Shown here piece after piece: positions 1-9,253 of a stretch of DNA of 64,000 bases (positions are counted from its first letter, which is position 1; the number at the start of each line of letters is the position of its first letter). The notes beneath the pieces were generated by a model. That model was not told the origin of the DNA and ran no database searches. It saw nothing but the letters and a program-made list of their open reading frames with translations. Where the stretch lies: contig NZ_LNRU01000015.1 of NCBI RefSeq assembly GCF_001468225.1, positions 39,343-103,342 on the forward strand. The letters are read 5' to 3'. Position numbers and translations under genes: made by a program. The stretch is from Sphingopyxis sp. H053. Its GTDB lineage: Bacteria > Pseudomonadota > Alphaproteobacteria > Sphingomonadales > Sphingomonadaceae.

Positions 1-1
1 G

Positions 2-676
2 CATCCGCTCGACCGGCCCGTCTGGAGCATGCTTACCGGGCGGCAGGCGCATCTCGCCGAGGGCGATGGCGCCGCAGTGCGGATCGACCGCGGCTATGGC
101 GTCTTCGGCGCCGCTCCCGACACCGGCGCCGCGGCGCTTGCCGCGCTCGCCGCACTCGTCCCCGATGAAGGCGAAATCTGGATCGTCGAGGGCGAGCCGT
201 GGCCGGTCCCTCCCGGCACGCGCGAAGTGAAGCGCGCGGTGCTGGCGCAGATGGTCGCCGAGGGCGCGCCGCCACCACCGCGCGAAGGCGAGCCCGCGAT
301 CATCGCGCTCGGCGACGATGATGCCCCCGAAATGGCGTCGCTCGCCGGGCATGCGAAGCCCGGACCATGGGGTCCGAAGACGCATCGCTACGGCCCCTTC
401 TTCGGAATCCGCGAAAACGGCCGGCTGCTCGCAATGGCGGGGCAACGCATATTGGTTCCCGGCATGGCCGAGGTCAGCGGTGTCGCGACGTGGGAGGATT
501 GCCGCGGCCGCGGGCTTGCGCGCGCGCTGATCGGCCACGTCATGCGCGAAATGGTCGCGCGTGGTGAACAGCCGTTCCTGCACAGCTATGCCGACAATGC
601 GGGCGCGATCGCACTCTATGAATCGCTCGGCTTTCGTATCCGGCGAGAGGTGCATGTGCTGGCGATCGCGAAATGA
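2..676 (+). CDS. GNAT family N-acetyltransferase, 5'-truncated by window edge
   Basis: The frame is open from base 2 to the stop at 674-676. The first ATG is at 29, but the codons before it read HPLDRPVW, a usual start region for this family, so the true start lies outside the window. The C-terminal half holds the acetyl-CoA-binding GNAT core (CRGRGLARALIGHVM, about residues 160-175 from base 29) and the usual ending NAGAIALYESLGF. Such proteins transfer an acetyl group from acetyl-CoA to an amine. The substrate cannot be read from sequence. The stop overlaps the next start by four bases (ATGA), so this gene heads a coupled run into ligA. Confidence 0.85.
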   Translation, partial: HPLDRPVWSMLTGRQAHLAEGDGAAVRIDRGYGVFGAAPDTGAAALAALAALVPDEGEIWIVEGEPWPVPPGTREVKRAVLAQMVAEGAPPPPREGEPAIIALGDDDAPEMASLAGHAKPGPWGPKTHRYGPFFGIRENGRLLAMAGQRILVPGMAEVSGVATWEDCRGRGLARALIGHVMREMVARGEQPFLHSYADNAGAIALYESLGFRIRREVHVLAIAK

Positions 677-1071
677 TGGACCGCCGCCAGCATCTCGCCG
701 CAATGCTCGCGATGGCGGCCGCGCTTCTCCCCGCCACCAAACTGCGCGCCCTGGAGGCCAAGATGGAAGACGCCGATCCCCAATATGGCCTGCTCGGCCA
801 GATGATGGCGCAGCCCGGCCAGCGTGCCGCGCTCGTCGCGATCCTGGCTGAAGGCACCGGGACAATGCCCGGCAACATCGCCTATCTGATCGGCGAGGAC
901 AGCGCGAACCCCGACGCGATCTGGATCGTCGAGCTGTGGGACAGCAAGGAAGCGCACGCCGCCTCGCTGAAGCTTCCCGCGGTGCAGGACGCGATCAAAA
1001 AGGGGCGTCCGCTGATCGCCGGATTTGGTACTCGCGCCGAGTTCAAGCCGGTGGCAAAGGCCGGTGCATGA
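673..1071 (+). CDS. Exported putative quinol monooxygenase (ABM-like)
   Basis: A 132-residue protein. The N-terminus (MMDRRQHLAAMLAMAAALL, then LRA) looks like a signal peptide or membrane anchor. The remainder fits an antibiotic-biosynthesis-monooxygenase-like ferredoxin fold: YGLLGQMMAQPGQRAALVAI, then a WIVELWDSKEAHAAS strand-helix. Small ABM proteins often oxidise quinols, but this is a family-level inference. The gene overlaps the GNAT gene and the ligA start through ATGA junctions, so the three are translationally coupled. Confidence 0.7.
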   Translation: MMDRRQHLAAMLAMAAALLPATKLRALEAKMEDADPQYGLLGQMMAQPGQRAALVAILAEGTGTMPGNIAYLIGEDSANPDAIWIVELWDSKEAHAASLKLPAVQDAIKKGRPLIAGFGTRAEFKPVAKAGA

Positions 1072-3263
1072 CCGAAATCGAATCCCTGTCGCAGGCCGAC
1101 GCCGCCAATGAATTGATGCGGCTGGCGAAGCAGATCGCCTATCACAGCAAACGCTATCATGCGGAGGATGCGCCGGAGATTGATGACGCCGATTATGATG
1201 CGCTCGTCCGCCGTAACAACGAACTCGAAGCCGCCTTCCCGGCGCTGATCCGTGCCGACAGCCCAAACAGCCAGGTCGGCGCCGCGGTCGAGGCGTCGCC
1301 GCTCGCCAAGGTCACGCACGCGCAGCGGATGATGAGCCTCGACAACGCCTTTGCGGCCGAGGATGTCGAGGAATTCGCCGCGCGCGTGCGGCGCTTTCTC
1401 AACCTTAGCGCCGACGCCGTGATCGCGATGACTGCCGAGGACAAGATCGACGGCCTCTCCTGCTCGCTGCGCTATGAAAAGGGCAAGCTGGTCCAGGCCG
1501 CGACGCGCGGCGACGGTAGCGTCGGTGAGGATGTGACCGCGAACGTCCGCCACATCGCCGACATTCCGCAGGAGTTGGGAGAAGAAGCTTTCGGATTTCC
1601 CGAGGTCTTTGAGGTCCGTGGCGAAGTCTACATGGCGAAAGAGGACTTCGCTGCACTCAATGAGCGGCTGCTCAACGAGGGTAGGGCGTTGGCTGACCAG
1701 CGCGGACAGGAGTTCGACCCAGCGACGGTACGTCAATTCGCTAACCCTCGTAACGCTGCAGCAGGATCGCTCCGTCAGAAGGACGCCAACGTAACGGCTT
1801 CGCGCCCGCTGCGATTCTTGGCCCATGGCTGGGGCGAGGTAAGCATGTTACCGGCGGACACGCAGTTCGGCGTAATGAATGCGATTATGAAAGCAGGAAT
1901 ACCGGTATCGCCGGAGCTAAAACGTTTTGAATCAGTGGCTGAAGTCCTCGCGCATTATGCCGAGATCGAGCGCCGCCGCGCCGACCTGGATTATGACATC
2001 GACGGCGTCGTCTACAAGGTCGACAGCCTCGCCTGGCAGGCGCGCCTCGGCTTTGTCGCCAAGGCGCCGCGCTGGGCCATCGCGCATAAATTCCCCGCCG
2101 AACGCGCGCAGACGACCTTGGAAGCGATCGACATCCAGGTCGGCCGCACCGGCAAGCTGACCCCCGTCGGGCGGCTCGTCCCCGTCACCGTCGGCGGTGT
2201 CGTCGTCTCGAACGTCACGCTCCATAACCGCGACGAGATCGGCCGCCTCGGCGTCCGCCCCGGCGACCGCGTCGTCATCCAACGCGCGGGCGACGTGATC
2301 CCGCAGGTTGTGGAGAATCTGACCCGCGACGAAGCGCGCGCGCCTTATCTGTTCCCCGACCATTGCCCCGTTGAATTCGGCGGCTGCGGCAGCGAGGCGG
2401 TCGCCGAAGAGGGCGAGGTCGATGTGCGCTGCACCGGCGGGTTGATCTGTCCCGCGCAAAAGTTCGAGCGTCTGCGCCATTTCGTCAGCCGCGGCGCGCT
2501 CGACATCGAAGGGCTGGGTGAAAAGAGCATCGAGGAATTCTTGCGGCTAGGCTGGCTCGACAAGGGTCCCGCCGACATCTTCCGGCTAAAAAGCCACCGC
2601 GCCGAACTGCTCGGCCGCGAGGGGTGGAAGGAAAAGTCAGTCGACAATCTCTTCGCCGCGATCGAGGCGAAACGCTCGCCCGACGCCGCGCGGCTGCTCT
2701 TCGGACTCGGCATCCGTCACGTCGGCGCGGTGACCGCGCGCGATTTGCTCAAGGGACTCGGCGATATCGCGCGGCTCCCCGAAAAGGCGGCGGAGATCCA
2801 CGCCTATCTCGAAGCGAACCCGCAGGGCGAGGGCGAATCCGACGGCAAATATACGACGCGCAAGGTCGAGGCGTTCAAGGCGATCCTCGAAGTCCGCGCC
2901 GACGGCATTGGCCCCGCCGTCGCCGAAGCGCTCGCCGATTTCTTTCACGAACCCCACAACCGCGATCTATGGGACGACCTCCTCTCCGAAGTCTCGCCGC
3001 CGCCTTACGTCGTCGAGACGCGCGAGAGCGAAGTGTCGGGAATGACGGTCGTCTTCACCGGCAAGCTCGAAACAATGAGCCGCGATGAGGCCAAGGCGCA
3101 GGCCGAAGCGCTCGGTGCCAAGGCCGCGGGCAGCGTCAGCGCCAAGACCGATCTTGTCGTCGCGGGTCCCGGCGCGGGGTCGAAGCTCAAGCAGGCGAGC
3201 GCGCTCGGCATCCGGGTGATCGACGAGGCTGAATGGGCGGCGATCGTCGCCGCGGCAGGGTAA
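1068..3263 (+). CDS. ligA: NAD-dependent DNA ligase LigA
   Basis: This 731-residue enzyme seals nicks during replication and repair using NAD+. The ATG at 1068 is chosen because MTEIESLSQADAANEL begins the Ia domain and overlaps the upstream stop. An in-frame start at 936 would only add out-of-frame upstream gene. The adenylated lysine is K126 in EDKIDGL, followed by the OB fold, a four-cysteine zinc cluster (CPVEFGGC ... C ... C), helix-hairpin-helix repeats and a C-terminal BRCT domain (VVFTGKLETMSRDEAKAQAE onward). Codons about 168-292 (roughly 1570-1945) are strikingly richer in A/T-ending and rare codons than the rest; see the separate entry. Confidence 0.96.
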   Translation: MTEIESLSQADAANELMRLAKQIAYHSKRYHAEDAPEIDDADYDALVRRNNELEAAFPALIRADSPNSQVGAAVEASPLAKVTHAQRMMSLDNAFAAEDVEEFAARVRRFLNLSADAVIAMTAEDKIDGLSCSLRYEKGKLVQAATRGDGSVGEDVTANVRHIADIPQELGEEAFGFPEVFEVRGEVYMAKEDFAALNERLLNEGRALADQRGQEFDPATVRQFANPRNAAAGSLRQKDANVTASRPLRFLAHGWGEVSMLPADTQFGVMNAIMKAGIPVSPELKRFESVAEVLAHYAEIERRRADLDYDIDGVVYKVDSLAWQARLGFVAKAPRWAIAHKFPAERAQTTLEAIDIQVGRTGKLTPVGRLVPVTVGGVVVSNVTLHNRDEIGRLGVRPGDRVVIQRAGDVIPQVVENLTRDEARAPYLFPDHCPVEFGGCGSEAVAEEGEVDVRCTGGLICPAQKFERLRHFVSRGALDIEGLGEKSIEEFLRLGWLDKGPADIFRLKSHRAELLGREGWKEKSVDNLFAAIEAKRSPDAARLLFGLGIRHVGAVTARDLLKGLGDIARLPEKAAEIHAYLEANPQGEGESDGKYTTRKVEAFKAILEVRADGIGPAVAEALADFFHEPHNRDLWDDLLSEVSPPPYVVETRESEVSGMTVVFTGKLETMSRDEAKAQAEALGAKAAGSVSAKTDLVVAGPGAGSKLKQASALGIRVIDEAEWAAIVAAAG
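1570..1945 (+). other. Codon-usage mosaic patch inside ligA
   Basis: Within an otherwise strongly G/C-ending gene, this stretch is dense in codons rarely used by its neighbours: GGA, CGT, GTA, GCT, GCA, AGG, TTA, CTA, ATA and TCA. The reading frame is intact and the protein stays conserved (NPRNAAAGSLRQKD lies here). The change is abrupt at both sides. A homologous exchange from a lower-GC relative is the simplest explanation. The edges are approximate, read by eye. Confidence 0.6.
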
Positions 3264-3275
3264 GTAATATCATTC

Positions 3276-3352
3276 CGTCACCCCGGACTTGATCCGGGGC
3301 CTGCCTTTCTTGAAGGAGTAAAGGCGGGTGCCGGGTCAAGCCCGGCATGACA
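3276..3352. repeat. CGTCA-type palindromic repeat pair, CCGGACTTGATCCGG subtype
   Basis: Two palindromic units face each other across about 27 bases. The left begins CGTCACCCCGGACTTGATCC and the right ends GGTCAAGCCCGGCATGACA. The pair lies between ligA and the next same-strand gene. The same design recurs at 33706, 50485 and 58855, and with a different core at 14244, 26243, 26871 and 48969. Confidence 0.85.
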
Positions 3353-3421
3353 ACAAGGGGATGATGATAAACGGTGCGCGCTGTCACAGACGGCGCGGCG
3401 GAAATGCTGTGAGGGGGCCGC

Positions 3422-4591
3422 ATGGCAAAGCGTGATTATCTTCAGAACCTGATGCGCGATCTCGAATCGCATACCGAGGTGCGGCGGTTCGGTAGCGGCT
3501 GGCTCTCGGGCTTCTTCGGGCTGCTCTTCGCGGTCGCCGGCTTCTTCATGGTAATCGCGCTGCGCTTCCCCGACTGGTTCGCGACCCCCGAGCTTGAAAT
3601 CATCAAGCATTGGGGCGGCTTTCGCGGGCTGGTCCATGCGATCCTGCTCGTGAGCTATGGCCTTTCGCTGCTCAGCCTGCTGCTCCGCCCGCGCAAGGCG
3701 CTCGGCCTCACCGCGCTGATGATCGGGCTCGCCGCGATCCTCGTCGGCGGTGCGAACGTCCAGCCGCAGGAAACGCGCGACTGGGGCATTTTCTTCGGGC
3801 TCGACTTCTTCGTCGTGAACCTGCTCGTCACCGGCTTCATGTTCGCGCCATTGGAGCGCGCCTTTCCGCATCGCCGGACGCAGCGCCTGTTCCGCATCGA
3901 ATGGCGCGAGGATCTTTTCTATTATCTCGTCAGCACGATGTTCGTGCAGGTTCTGGGCTTCCTCGCGCTCGCGCCCTCGACGATCATCAACGAGAATACG
4001 TCGAACTGGGAGGCGTTCCGTGCCGGGGTCGCCTCGCTGCCGTGGATCGTCCAGTTCGCCATCGTGCTCGTCGCGTCGGACATGGCGCAATATTTCTTCC
4101 ATCGCACCTTCCACCGCTACCCCTTCCTCTGGGGTTTCCATGCGGTGCACCACAGCGCGAAATCGATGGACTGGCTCGCGGGATCGCGGATGCATTTCGT
4201 CGAGATCATCCTTTTGCGCTCGATCACCTCGCTGCCGCTCTTCACCTTGGGTTTCGCGCCGTCGGTGATGCAGGCCTATATCGGCTTCGTCTATGTCTGG
4301 TCGTCGCTGCTCCACGCCAATGTCGGCGGCAATTTCAACCGGCTGGGCCACTGGATCGCGACCCCGCGTTTCCATCACTGGCACCATGGGCTCGAGCGCG
4401 AGGCGTTCGACGTCAATTTCGCGATTCACTTTCCGTGGATCGACAAGATGTTCGGCACCTTCCACCTGCCCAAGGACCGCTGGCCCGAAAATTACGGCAT
4501 CCCCGAAGATGTGCCGCGCAGCTATTGGGGCCAGTTCCTCTATCCCTGGACGCGCACGGGCAAGAAGACCGACGAAACGCCGGCTGAGTAG
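3422..4591 (+). CDS. Sterol desaturase / fatty acid hydroxylase family membrane protein
   Basis: A 389-residue integral membrane protein with hydrophobic segments near residues 29-48, 70-90, 97-112, 122-142, 168-186 and 206-222. The di-iron histidine motifs of the superfamily are present: HRTFH (227-231), HAVHH (240-244) and FHHWHH (318-322). These enzymes use O2 and two irons to hydroxylate or desaturate lipids. The substrate is not identifiable here. It stands alone between a repeat pair and the DUF2946 gene. Confidence 0.85.
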   Translation: MAKRDYLQNLMRDLESHTEVRRFGSGWLSGFFGLLFAVAGFFMVIALRFPDWFATPELEIIKHWGGFRGLVHAILLVSYGLSLLSLLLRPRKALGLTALMIGLAAILVGGANVQPQETRDWGIFFGLDFFVVNLLVTGFMFAPLERAFPHRRTQRLFRIEWREDLFYYLVSTMFVQVLGFLALAPSTIINENTSNWEAFRAGVASLPWIVQFAIVLVASDMAQYFFHRTFHRYPFLWGFHAVHHSAKSMDWLAGSRMHFVEIILLRSITSLPLFTLGFAPSVMQAYIGFVYVWSSLLHANVGGNFNRLGHWIATPRFHHWHHGLEREAFDVNFAIHFPWIDKMFGTFHLPKDRWPENYGIPEDVPRSYWGQFLYPWTRTGKKTDETPAE

Positions 4592-4641
4592 GGCAATCTG
4601 TCCGCTTGCCAGCATCGTGGGCGCGCCATAAGGCGCGGGGC

Positions 4642-5034
4642 GTGAGCCTGCTCGCCGCCTTTCGCCGTCCCGGCATCCTGCTGCTTTTGCCGCTGCTGCT
4701 CGCGCTCGCCGCGCGGGTGCTCGTCGCGCCGGGCTGGATGATCGAGAGCGATGCGGGCGGGTCGATTACCGTGCGCATCTGTTCGGATCCCGCCAACCCC
4801 GGCGGCACGATGACGATCCCGCTCGAGAAAGCCGGCGACCATAATGCGGGCGAAGCGCAGCAACATTGCCCGTGGGGCGCGCTCGCCAATGCGCCGATCG
4901 TCCCCGACCTGCCGGTACTCGCCGCCGCGCCAGTCACGGGCGAACCCGTCCCCGTCGCGGCACGCTCGCTCGGCTTCGCGCCGGGCATCGCCTCACCGCT
5001 GCCGCCGAGTACCGGACCACCCGCCTTCGCCTGA
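4642..5034 (+). CDS. DUF2946-like small membrane/periplasmic protein
   Basis: GTG at 4642 (VSLLAAFRRPGIL) is chosen because AAGGCGCGGGG lies just upstream. A TTG at 4606 in frame is weaker. The 130-residue product has one strong N-terminal hydrophobic helix (LLLLPLLLALAARVLVA), then an exported domain with two cysteines (RICSDP and QQHCPWG) and a proline-rich tail. DUF2946 proteins are often found beside metal-handling TonB receptors, and a TonB receptor follows 69 bases downstream. The family assignment rests on layout and context. Confidence 0.65.
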   Translation: MSLLAAFRRPGILLLLPLLLALAARVLVAPGWMIESDAGGSITVRICSDPANPGGTMTIPLEKAGDHNAGEAQQHCPWGALANAPIVPDLPVLAAAPVTGEPVPVAARSLGFAPGIASPLPPSTGPPAFA

Positions 5035-5103
5035 TCCAGACCAATCGGCTGCCCGCGCTTTCGCGCGGCGCGGCCCATGACTGTATTCAGCGAAGGAAAA
5101 TCT

Positions 5104-7113
5104 ATGAAAACCCGTACCCATGGGGCCGCGCCGTTGCTGGCGCTTGCGACCTGTCTTGTCGCCGCTCCCGTCCGTGCCGAAGAGGTCGATTCGACCATCA
5201 TCGTCACCGCACCGACCGCCACCGACGCTGCCGAGGAGCGCGCCGCACGCACGCCGGGCGGCACGGACGTCGTGTCATACGACGACTATGCCGACAAATC
5301 GGTCGTAAGCCTGCGCGACACGCTCGCTTTCTCACCGGGCGTTTATCTCCAGCCGCGTTACGGGCAGGAGGTTCGCATATCGGTCCGCGGTTCGGGCCTG
5401 TCGCGCGGCTTCCACATGCGCGGGCTGACGCTGCTCCAGGACGGCGTGCCGATCAACCTCGCCGACGACAATGGCGATTTCCAGGAACTCGAACCGATCT
5501 TCTTCGACCATCTCGAAGTCTATCGCGGCGCCAATGCGCTGCGCTTCGGGTCGGGCACGCTCGGCGGCGCGATCAACGGCGTGACCCCGACGGGGCGCAC
5601 GGCGAAGGGGATTTACCTGCGCGGCGACGTCGGCAGCTTCGACAGCGTGCGCGGCCTCGTCTCGGCGGGCGTCGCGAGCGACCGCGTCGATGCGTGGGGC
5701 GCGATCAGCGCCGATACGTCGGACGGCGACCGCGACCATGCGAAACGCCGCAGCCTGCGCTTTCAAGGCAATGTTGGAATGCGTTTCAGCGACGTGGTGA
5801 ACACGCGCTTCTACGCCAGCGTCAACCATATCCGGCAGGAAATTCCCGGCGCGCTGACGATGGCGGAGGCTCTGTCGACCCCGCGCAAGGCCAACGCTGG
5901 CGCGGTCGCGGGCGATCAGGCGCGCGATATCGACTCGCTGCGCCTCCAGAACCGCACAAGCTTCGACTGGGGCGCTCTGACCCTCGACGTCGGCGGCTTC
6001 GTCAACGCCAAGTCGCTCCACCACCCGATCTTCCAGCTCATCGACCAGAAGTCGGTCGATGTGGGAGGCTTCTTCCGCGCCGACTATGCGACCGGCCCGG
6101 TCGAAGTCACGCTGGGCGGGGAAATCCGCCGCGGCAGCACCGATGCGCGCCAGTTCGTCAATACCGGCGGGCGGCGCGGCGTGCTGACCTTCGACGCCGA
6201 CCAGAAAGCGCAGACCGCGACGCTCTATGGCGAAGTCCGCGTGCGGCCGGTCGAGGCGCTGACCTTGATTGCGGGCGGCGTCTACGCCGACGGCTGGCGC
6301 AAGCGGACCGTCAATTTTTCGAGCAGCCCGGCGACCGACGGCCGGATCGACTTCGACGCCTTCTCGCCCAAAGTCGGCCTGTTGTTCGAGCCGGCCGCCG
6401 ATATCCAGATCTTCGCCAACTACAGCCGCTCGGCCGAATTCCCCGGCTTCGGCGAAGTGTTCCAGACGATCGGCACCCCGCCGACGAGCACGGTCGTTTC
6501 GGACATCCGCCCGCAGCGCGCATGGACCGCCGAGATCGGCACGCGCGGCAGGCGTGGTTTCGCGAGCTGGGATATCGCCGTCTACCGCTCGACGCTGAAA
6601 GGCGAGTTGCTCCAGTTCACGACGAACGCCAGCATCCCCGCCGCGACCTTCAACGCCGCCCGCACGCTCCACCAGGGCGTGGAGGCCGGATTGGATCTGG
6701 CACCGACCGACTGGCTGCGGCTGCGGCAGGTCTACACCTACAGCGACTTCCGTTTCCGGGGTGACGCGCAATTCGGCGACAACCGTCTGCCGGTCGTGCC
6801 GAAACACGTCTACCGCGCCGAACTCCGCCTCGGCAGCGACGCGCTGCACATCGCGCCGAACCTCGAATGGGTGCCCGACGGACCGTTCGCCGACTACCGC
6901 AATCAGGTCCGCACCCCGGGCTATGCGCTGCTCGGCGTCACCGGCGGCGCGGCGATTGCGCAGGGCATCGACGCCTTTGTCGACGTCCGCAACATCACAG
7001 GCAAGAAGGCGATCGGCGATATCAGCGCGGCGATCGCCGTCACACCCGCATCGGCGATCTATTACCCCGTCGAACGCCGCGCGGTCTCCGCGGGCATCCG
7101 CGCGCGCTTCTAA
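5104..7113 (+). CDS. TonB-dependent outer-membrane receptor
   Basis: A 669-residue outer-membrane gated porin. ATG at 5104 follows GAAGGA at a good distance; an in-frame start at 5077 is less likely. The signal peptide probably ends after PVRA (residue 25). A TonB-box-like STIIVTAPT follows. The plug domain is recognisable: DTLAFSPGVYLQ, ISVRGSGLSRGF, LLQDGVPINLAD, VYRGANALRFGSGTLGGAIN. The chain ends in aromatic RARF as outer-membrane barrels do. The ligand is not evident. The next genes (PepSY, then modABC) lie 15 and 7 bases apart, so a metal or metal chelate is plausible. Confidence 0.92.
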   Translation: MKTRTHGAAPLLALATCLVAAPVRAEEVDSTIIVTAPTATDAAEERAARTPGGTDVVSYDDYADKSVVSLRDTLAFSPGVYLQPRYGQEVRISVRGSGLSRGFHMRGLTLLQDGVPINLADDNGDFQELEPIFFDHLEVYRGANALRFGSGTLGGAINGVTPTGRTAKGIYLRGDVGSFDSVRGLVSAGVASDRVDAWGAISADTSDGDRDHAKRRSLRFQGNVGMRFSDVVNTRFYASVNHIRQEIPGALTMAEALSTPRKANAGAVAGDQARDIDSLRLQNRTSFDWGALTLDVGGFVNAKSLHHPIFQLIDQKSVDVGGFFRADYATGPVEVTLGGEIRRGSTDARQFVNTGGRRGVLTFDADQKAQTATLYGEVRVRPVEALTLIAGGVYADGWRKRTVNFSSSPATDGRIDFDAFSPKVGLLFEPAADIQIFANYSRSAEFPGFGEVFQTIGTPPTSTVVSDIRPQRAWTAEIGTRGRRGFASWDIAVYRSTLKGELLQFTTNASIPAATFNAARTLHQGVEAGLDLAPTDWLRLRQVYTYSDFRFRGDAQFGDNRLPVVPKHVYRAELRLGSDALHIAPNLEWVPDGPFADYRNQVRTPGYALLGVTGGAAIAQGIDAFVDVRNITGKKAIGDISAAIAVTPASAIYYPVERRAVSAGIRARF

Positions 7114-7128
7114 AGGGCAGGGCAGGGG

Positions 7129-8481
7129 ATGACCGACAGCAACCGCGTTCCGCTCTATCGCACGATCTGGCGCTGGCATTTCTACGCCGGGCTGTTCGTC
7201 GTCCCCTTTGTCTTGATCCTGTCGGCGACGGGGGCCGCCTATCTGTTCAAGCCGCAGATCGACCGGTGGGAGGAGCGCGCATGGCGCGACCTGCCGTCGG
7301 CGGGCGCGGTCGACGCCGATGCGCGGGTCGCCGCCGTGCTCGCGGCCAATCCGGGCGCGAGCTTTCATTACTACCGCATCCCCGAAGCATCGGGCGATGC
7401 GGCGGTCGTCCATATCGGCCTGCCGGATGGGGGAATGCGCGATGTCGCCGTCTCGCCGCAGGGACAGGTGATCGGCGCCGCGGATCCCGACCAGCGCATC
7501 TCGGCCTGGCTCTCGCGCATCCACGGCACATTGCTGATCGGCCGCGCCGGCCGCCTGCTCGTCGAACTCGCCGCGAGCTGGGCGATCGTGATGATCCTGA
7601 CCGGCCTCTATCTCTGGTGGCCGCGCGGACGCGGTGCGGCGGGCGTCGTCTGGCCGCGGCTGTCGCTCGGGGGTCGCGCGGCGCTGCGCGACCTCCACGC
7701 CGTCACCGGCTTCTGGGTCTCGGGCCTCGCGCTGATCCTGCTTTTCACCGCGCTGCCGTGGACCGAGGTGTGGGCTAGCGGCCTTCGCACCGTCCGCGCC
7801 GAAATGGGTTGGGTGTCGGGCGTTCAGGACTGGAAGGGCGGCGCCAACCCGCACGCCGCGCACGATCATCATGCGATGGCGGCGGCCCAGCCGGCGGGAC
7901 CGCCTCCGCAAGCGCGTCTGGAATATATCGTCCTCCGCGCCCGCAGCGAGCATATGCCCGCGCCCGCAATCATCCAGCCGCCGGGCGCACCCAACGCTTT
8001 CGGTCCGCCGAATGGCAATATGTGGACGCTGACCACACTTACCCAGAATCGCCCGCTGGTGCGCAAGGTGAGCTACGACCCTGAAACGAGCCTCGAAGTC
8101 GCGCGCAGCGGCTTTGCCGAAAAACACGCCATCGACCGCGCCGTCGGTTACGGAATCGCATGGCACGAGGGCCAGCTCTTCGGCCTCGCCAACCAGTTGA
8201 TCGGCGTCGCGACCGCGCTCGCGCTCTTCACCCTCGCCATCTCCGGCTTCCTGATGTGGCGTCGCCGCAGACCCGATGATGCGCTCGGCGCGCGGCCCGC
8301 TGCGCGCGATCCCGCAAAGCTCAAGGGCGTTGCCGCGTTGATCCTGATCCTCGCCGCGCTTCTCCCCATGCTCGCCGCCTCGCTGATCCTCCTCTGGATC
8401 GTCGAGCGATTGATCCTTCCGCGCATGCCGGGCATGGCGCGATGGCTCGGCGTTGCGGCGAAGGCCCCGGCGCGCCTATAG
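7129..8481 (+). CDS. PepSY-associated transmembrane protein
   Basis: A 450-residue inner-membrane protein of the PepSY_TM type. It has about five membrane segments: residues 14-40, 144-164, 192-214, 348-370 and 398-424. A periplasmic loop near residues 240-255 is rich in histidine (HAAHDHHAM). Proteins of this type accompany TonB receptors for metal chelates, and some are thought to reduce or release the bound metal. It starts 15 bases after the TonB receptor and ends 7 bases before modA, so all are probably on one message. Confidence 0.85.
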   Translation: MTDSNRVPLYRTIWRWHFYAGLFVVPFVLILSATGAAYLFKPQIDRWEERAWRDLPSAGAVDADARVAAVLAANPGASFHYYRIPEASGDAAVVHIGLPDGGMRDVAVSPQGQVIGAADPDQRISAWLSRIHGTLLIGRAGRLLVELAASWAIVMILTGLYLWWPRGRGAAGVVWPRLSLGGRAALRDLHAVTGFWVSGLALILLFTALPWTEVWASGLRTVRAEMGWVSGVQDWKGGANPHAAHDHHAMAAAQPAGPPPQARLEYIVLRARSEHMPAPAIIQPPGAPNAFGPPNGNMWTLTTLTQNRPLVRKVSYDPETSLEVARSGFAEKHAIDRAVGYGIAWHEGQLFGLANQLIGVATALALFTLAISGFLMWRRRRPDDALGARPAARDPAKLKGVAALILILAALLPMLAASLILLWIVERLILPRMPGMARWLGVAAKAPARL

Positions 8482-8488
8482 GTTGCCA

Positions 8489-9253
8489 ATGGCCCGCGCC
8501 CTCCACCTGTTCGCCCTGCTCATCGCGCTGCTCCTCGCCCCGGCCGCGTTCGCGCAGGAGCGCGGCCCGGTCGTGCTCGCGGCGGCGAGCCTGCAGGAGT
8601 CGCTCACCGAAGCGGCAAATGCGTGGGCGGCGAAGGGGCACGCCAAACCCGTCCTTTCCTTTGCCGCCTCGTCGGCGCTCGCGCGGCAGGTCATGGCGGG
8701 CGCCCCCGCCGACCTCTTCCTCTCGGCCGACGAGGAGTGGATGGACGCGGTCGCGAAGGCCGGCCTGCTTCGCGCGGGCACCCGCACGACCTTGCTCGGC
8801 AACCGCCTCGTGCTGATCGCCCCCGCATCGAGCAAGGTCCGCCTGACCCCGGCGCGCGGCTTCGCGCTCGCCAGGGCGCTCGGCAGCGGCCGTCTTGCGC
8901 TCGCCGATCCCGACGCGGTGCCTGCGGGCAAATATGCGAAGGCGGCGCTCACGCATCTCGGCGTCTGGGCGAGCGTCGCGGCCAAGGTCGCCCCCGCCGA
9001 AAATGTCCGCGCGGCGATGGCGCTCGTCGAACGCGGCGCGGCGCCGCTCGGCATCGTCTACGCAACCGACGCGCGTGCGTCGAAAGCGGTGCGTGTCGTC
9101 GGTGTTTTTCCGGCATCGAGCCATCCGCCAATCCGCTACCCCGTCGCGCTGCTCAAGGCGTCGCGAAGCAGGGACGCCGCGGGTTTCCGCGCCTTCCTGC
9201 TGTCGAAACAGGGCCGCGCGATCTTCGTCCGCCACGGTTTTTCGGCGCCCTGA
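8489..9253 (+). CDS. modA: Molybdate ABC transporter, periplasmic binding protein ModA
   Basis: A 254-residue substrate-binding protein. ATG at 8489 gives a clean signal peptide (MARALHLFALLIALLLAPAA, then FAQ). The ModA family pattern is clear: VVLAAASLQESLTEA, SFAASSALARQV, GAPADLFLSADEEWMD, and LADPDAVPAGKYAK. It captures molybdate or tungstate for ModBC. Its stop overlaps the modB start by one base (TGATG). Confidence 0.93.
   Translation: MARALHLFALLIALLLAPAAFAQERGPVVLAAASLQESLTEAANAWAAKGHAKPVLSFAASSALARQVMAGAPADLFLSADEEWMDAVAKAGLLRAGTRTTLLGNRLVLIAPASSKVRLTPARGFALARALGSGRLALADPDAVPAGKYAKAALTHLGVWASVAAKVAPAENVRAAMALVERGAAPLGIVYATDARASKAVRVVGVFPASSHPPIRYPVALLKASRSRDAAGFRAFLLSKQGRAIFVRHGFSAP

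Noticed and set aside
4866..6764. 632-codon plus-strand frame overlapping the TonB receptor
   Set aside because: Arginine- and proline-rich shadow in another frame; the receptor frame has the domains.
5332..8166. 944-codon open frame on the minus strand
   Set aside because: It lies opposite the TonB receptor and PepSY genes, which have clear domains. It has arginine-rich low-complexity sequence and is a GC-driven shadow.
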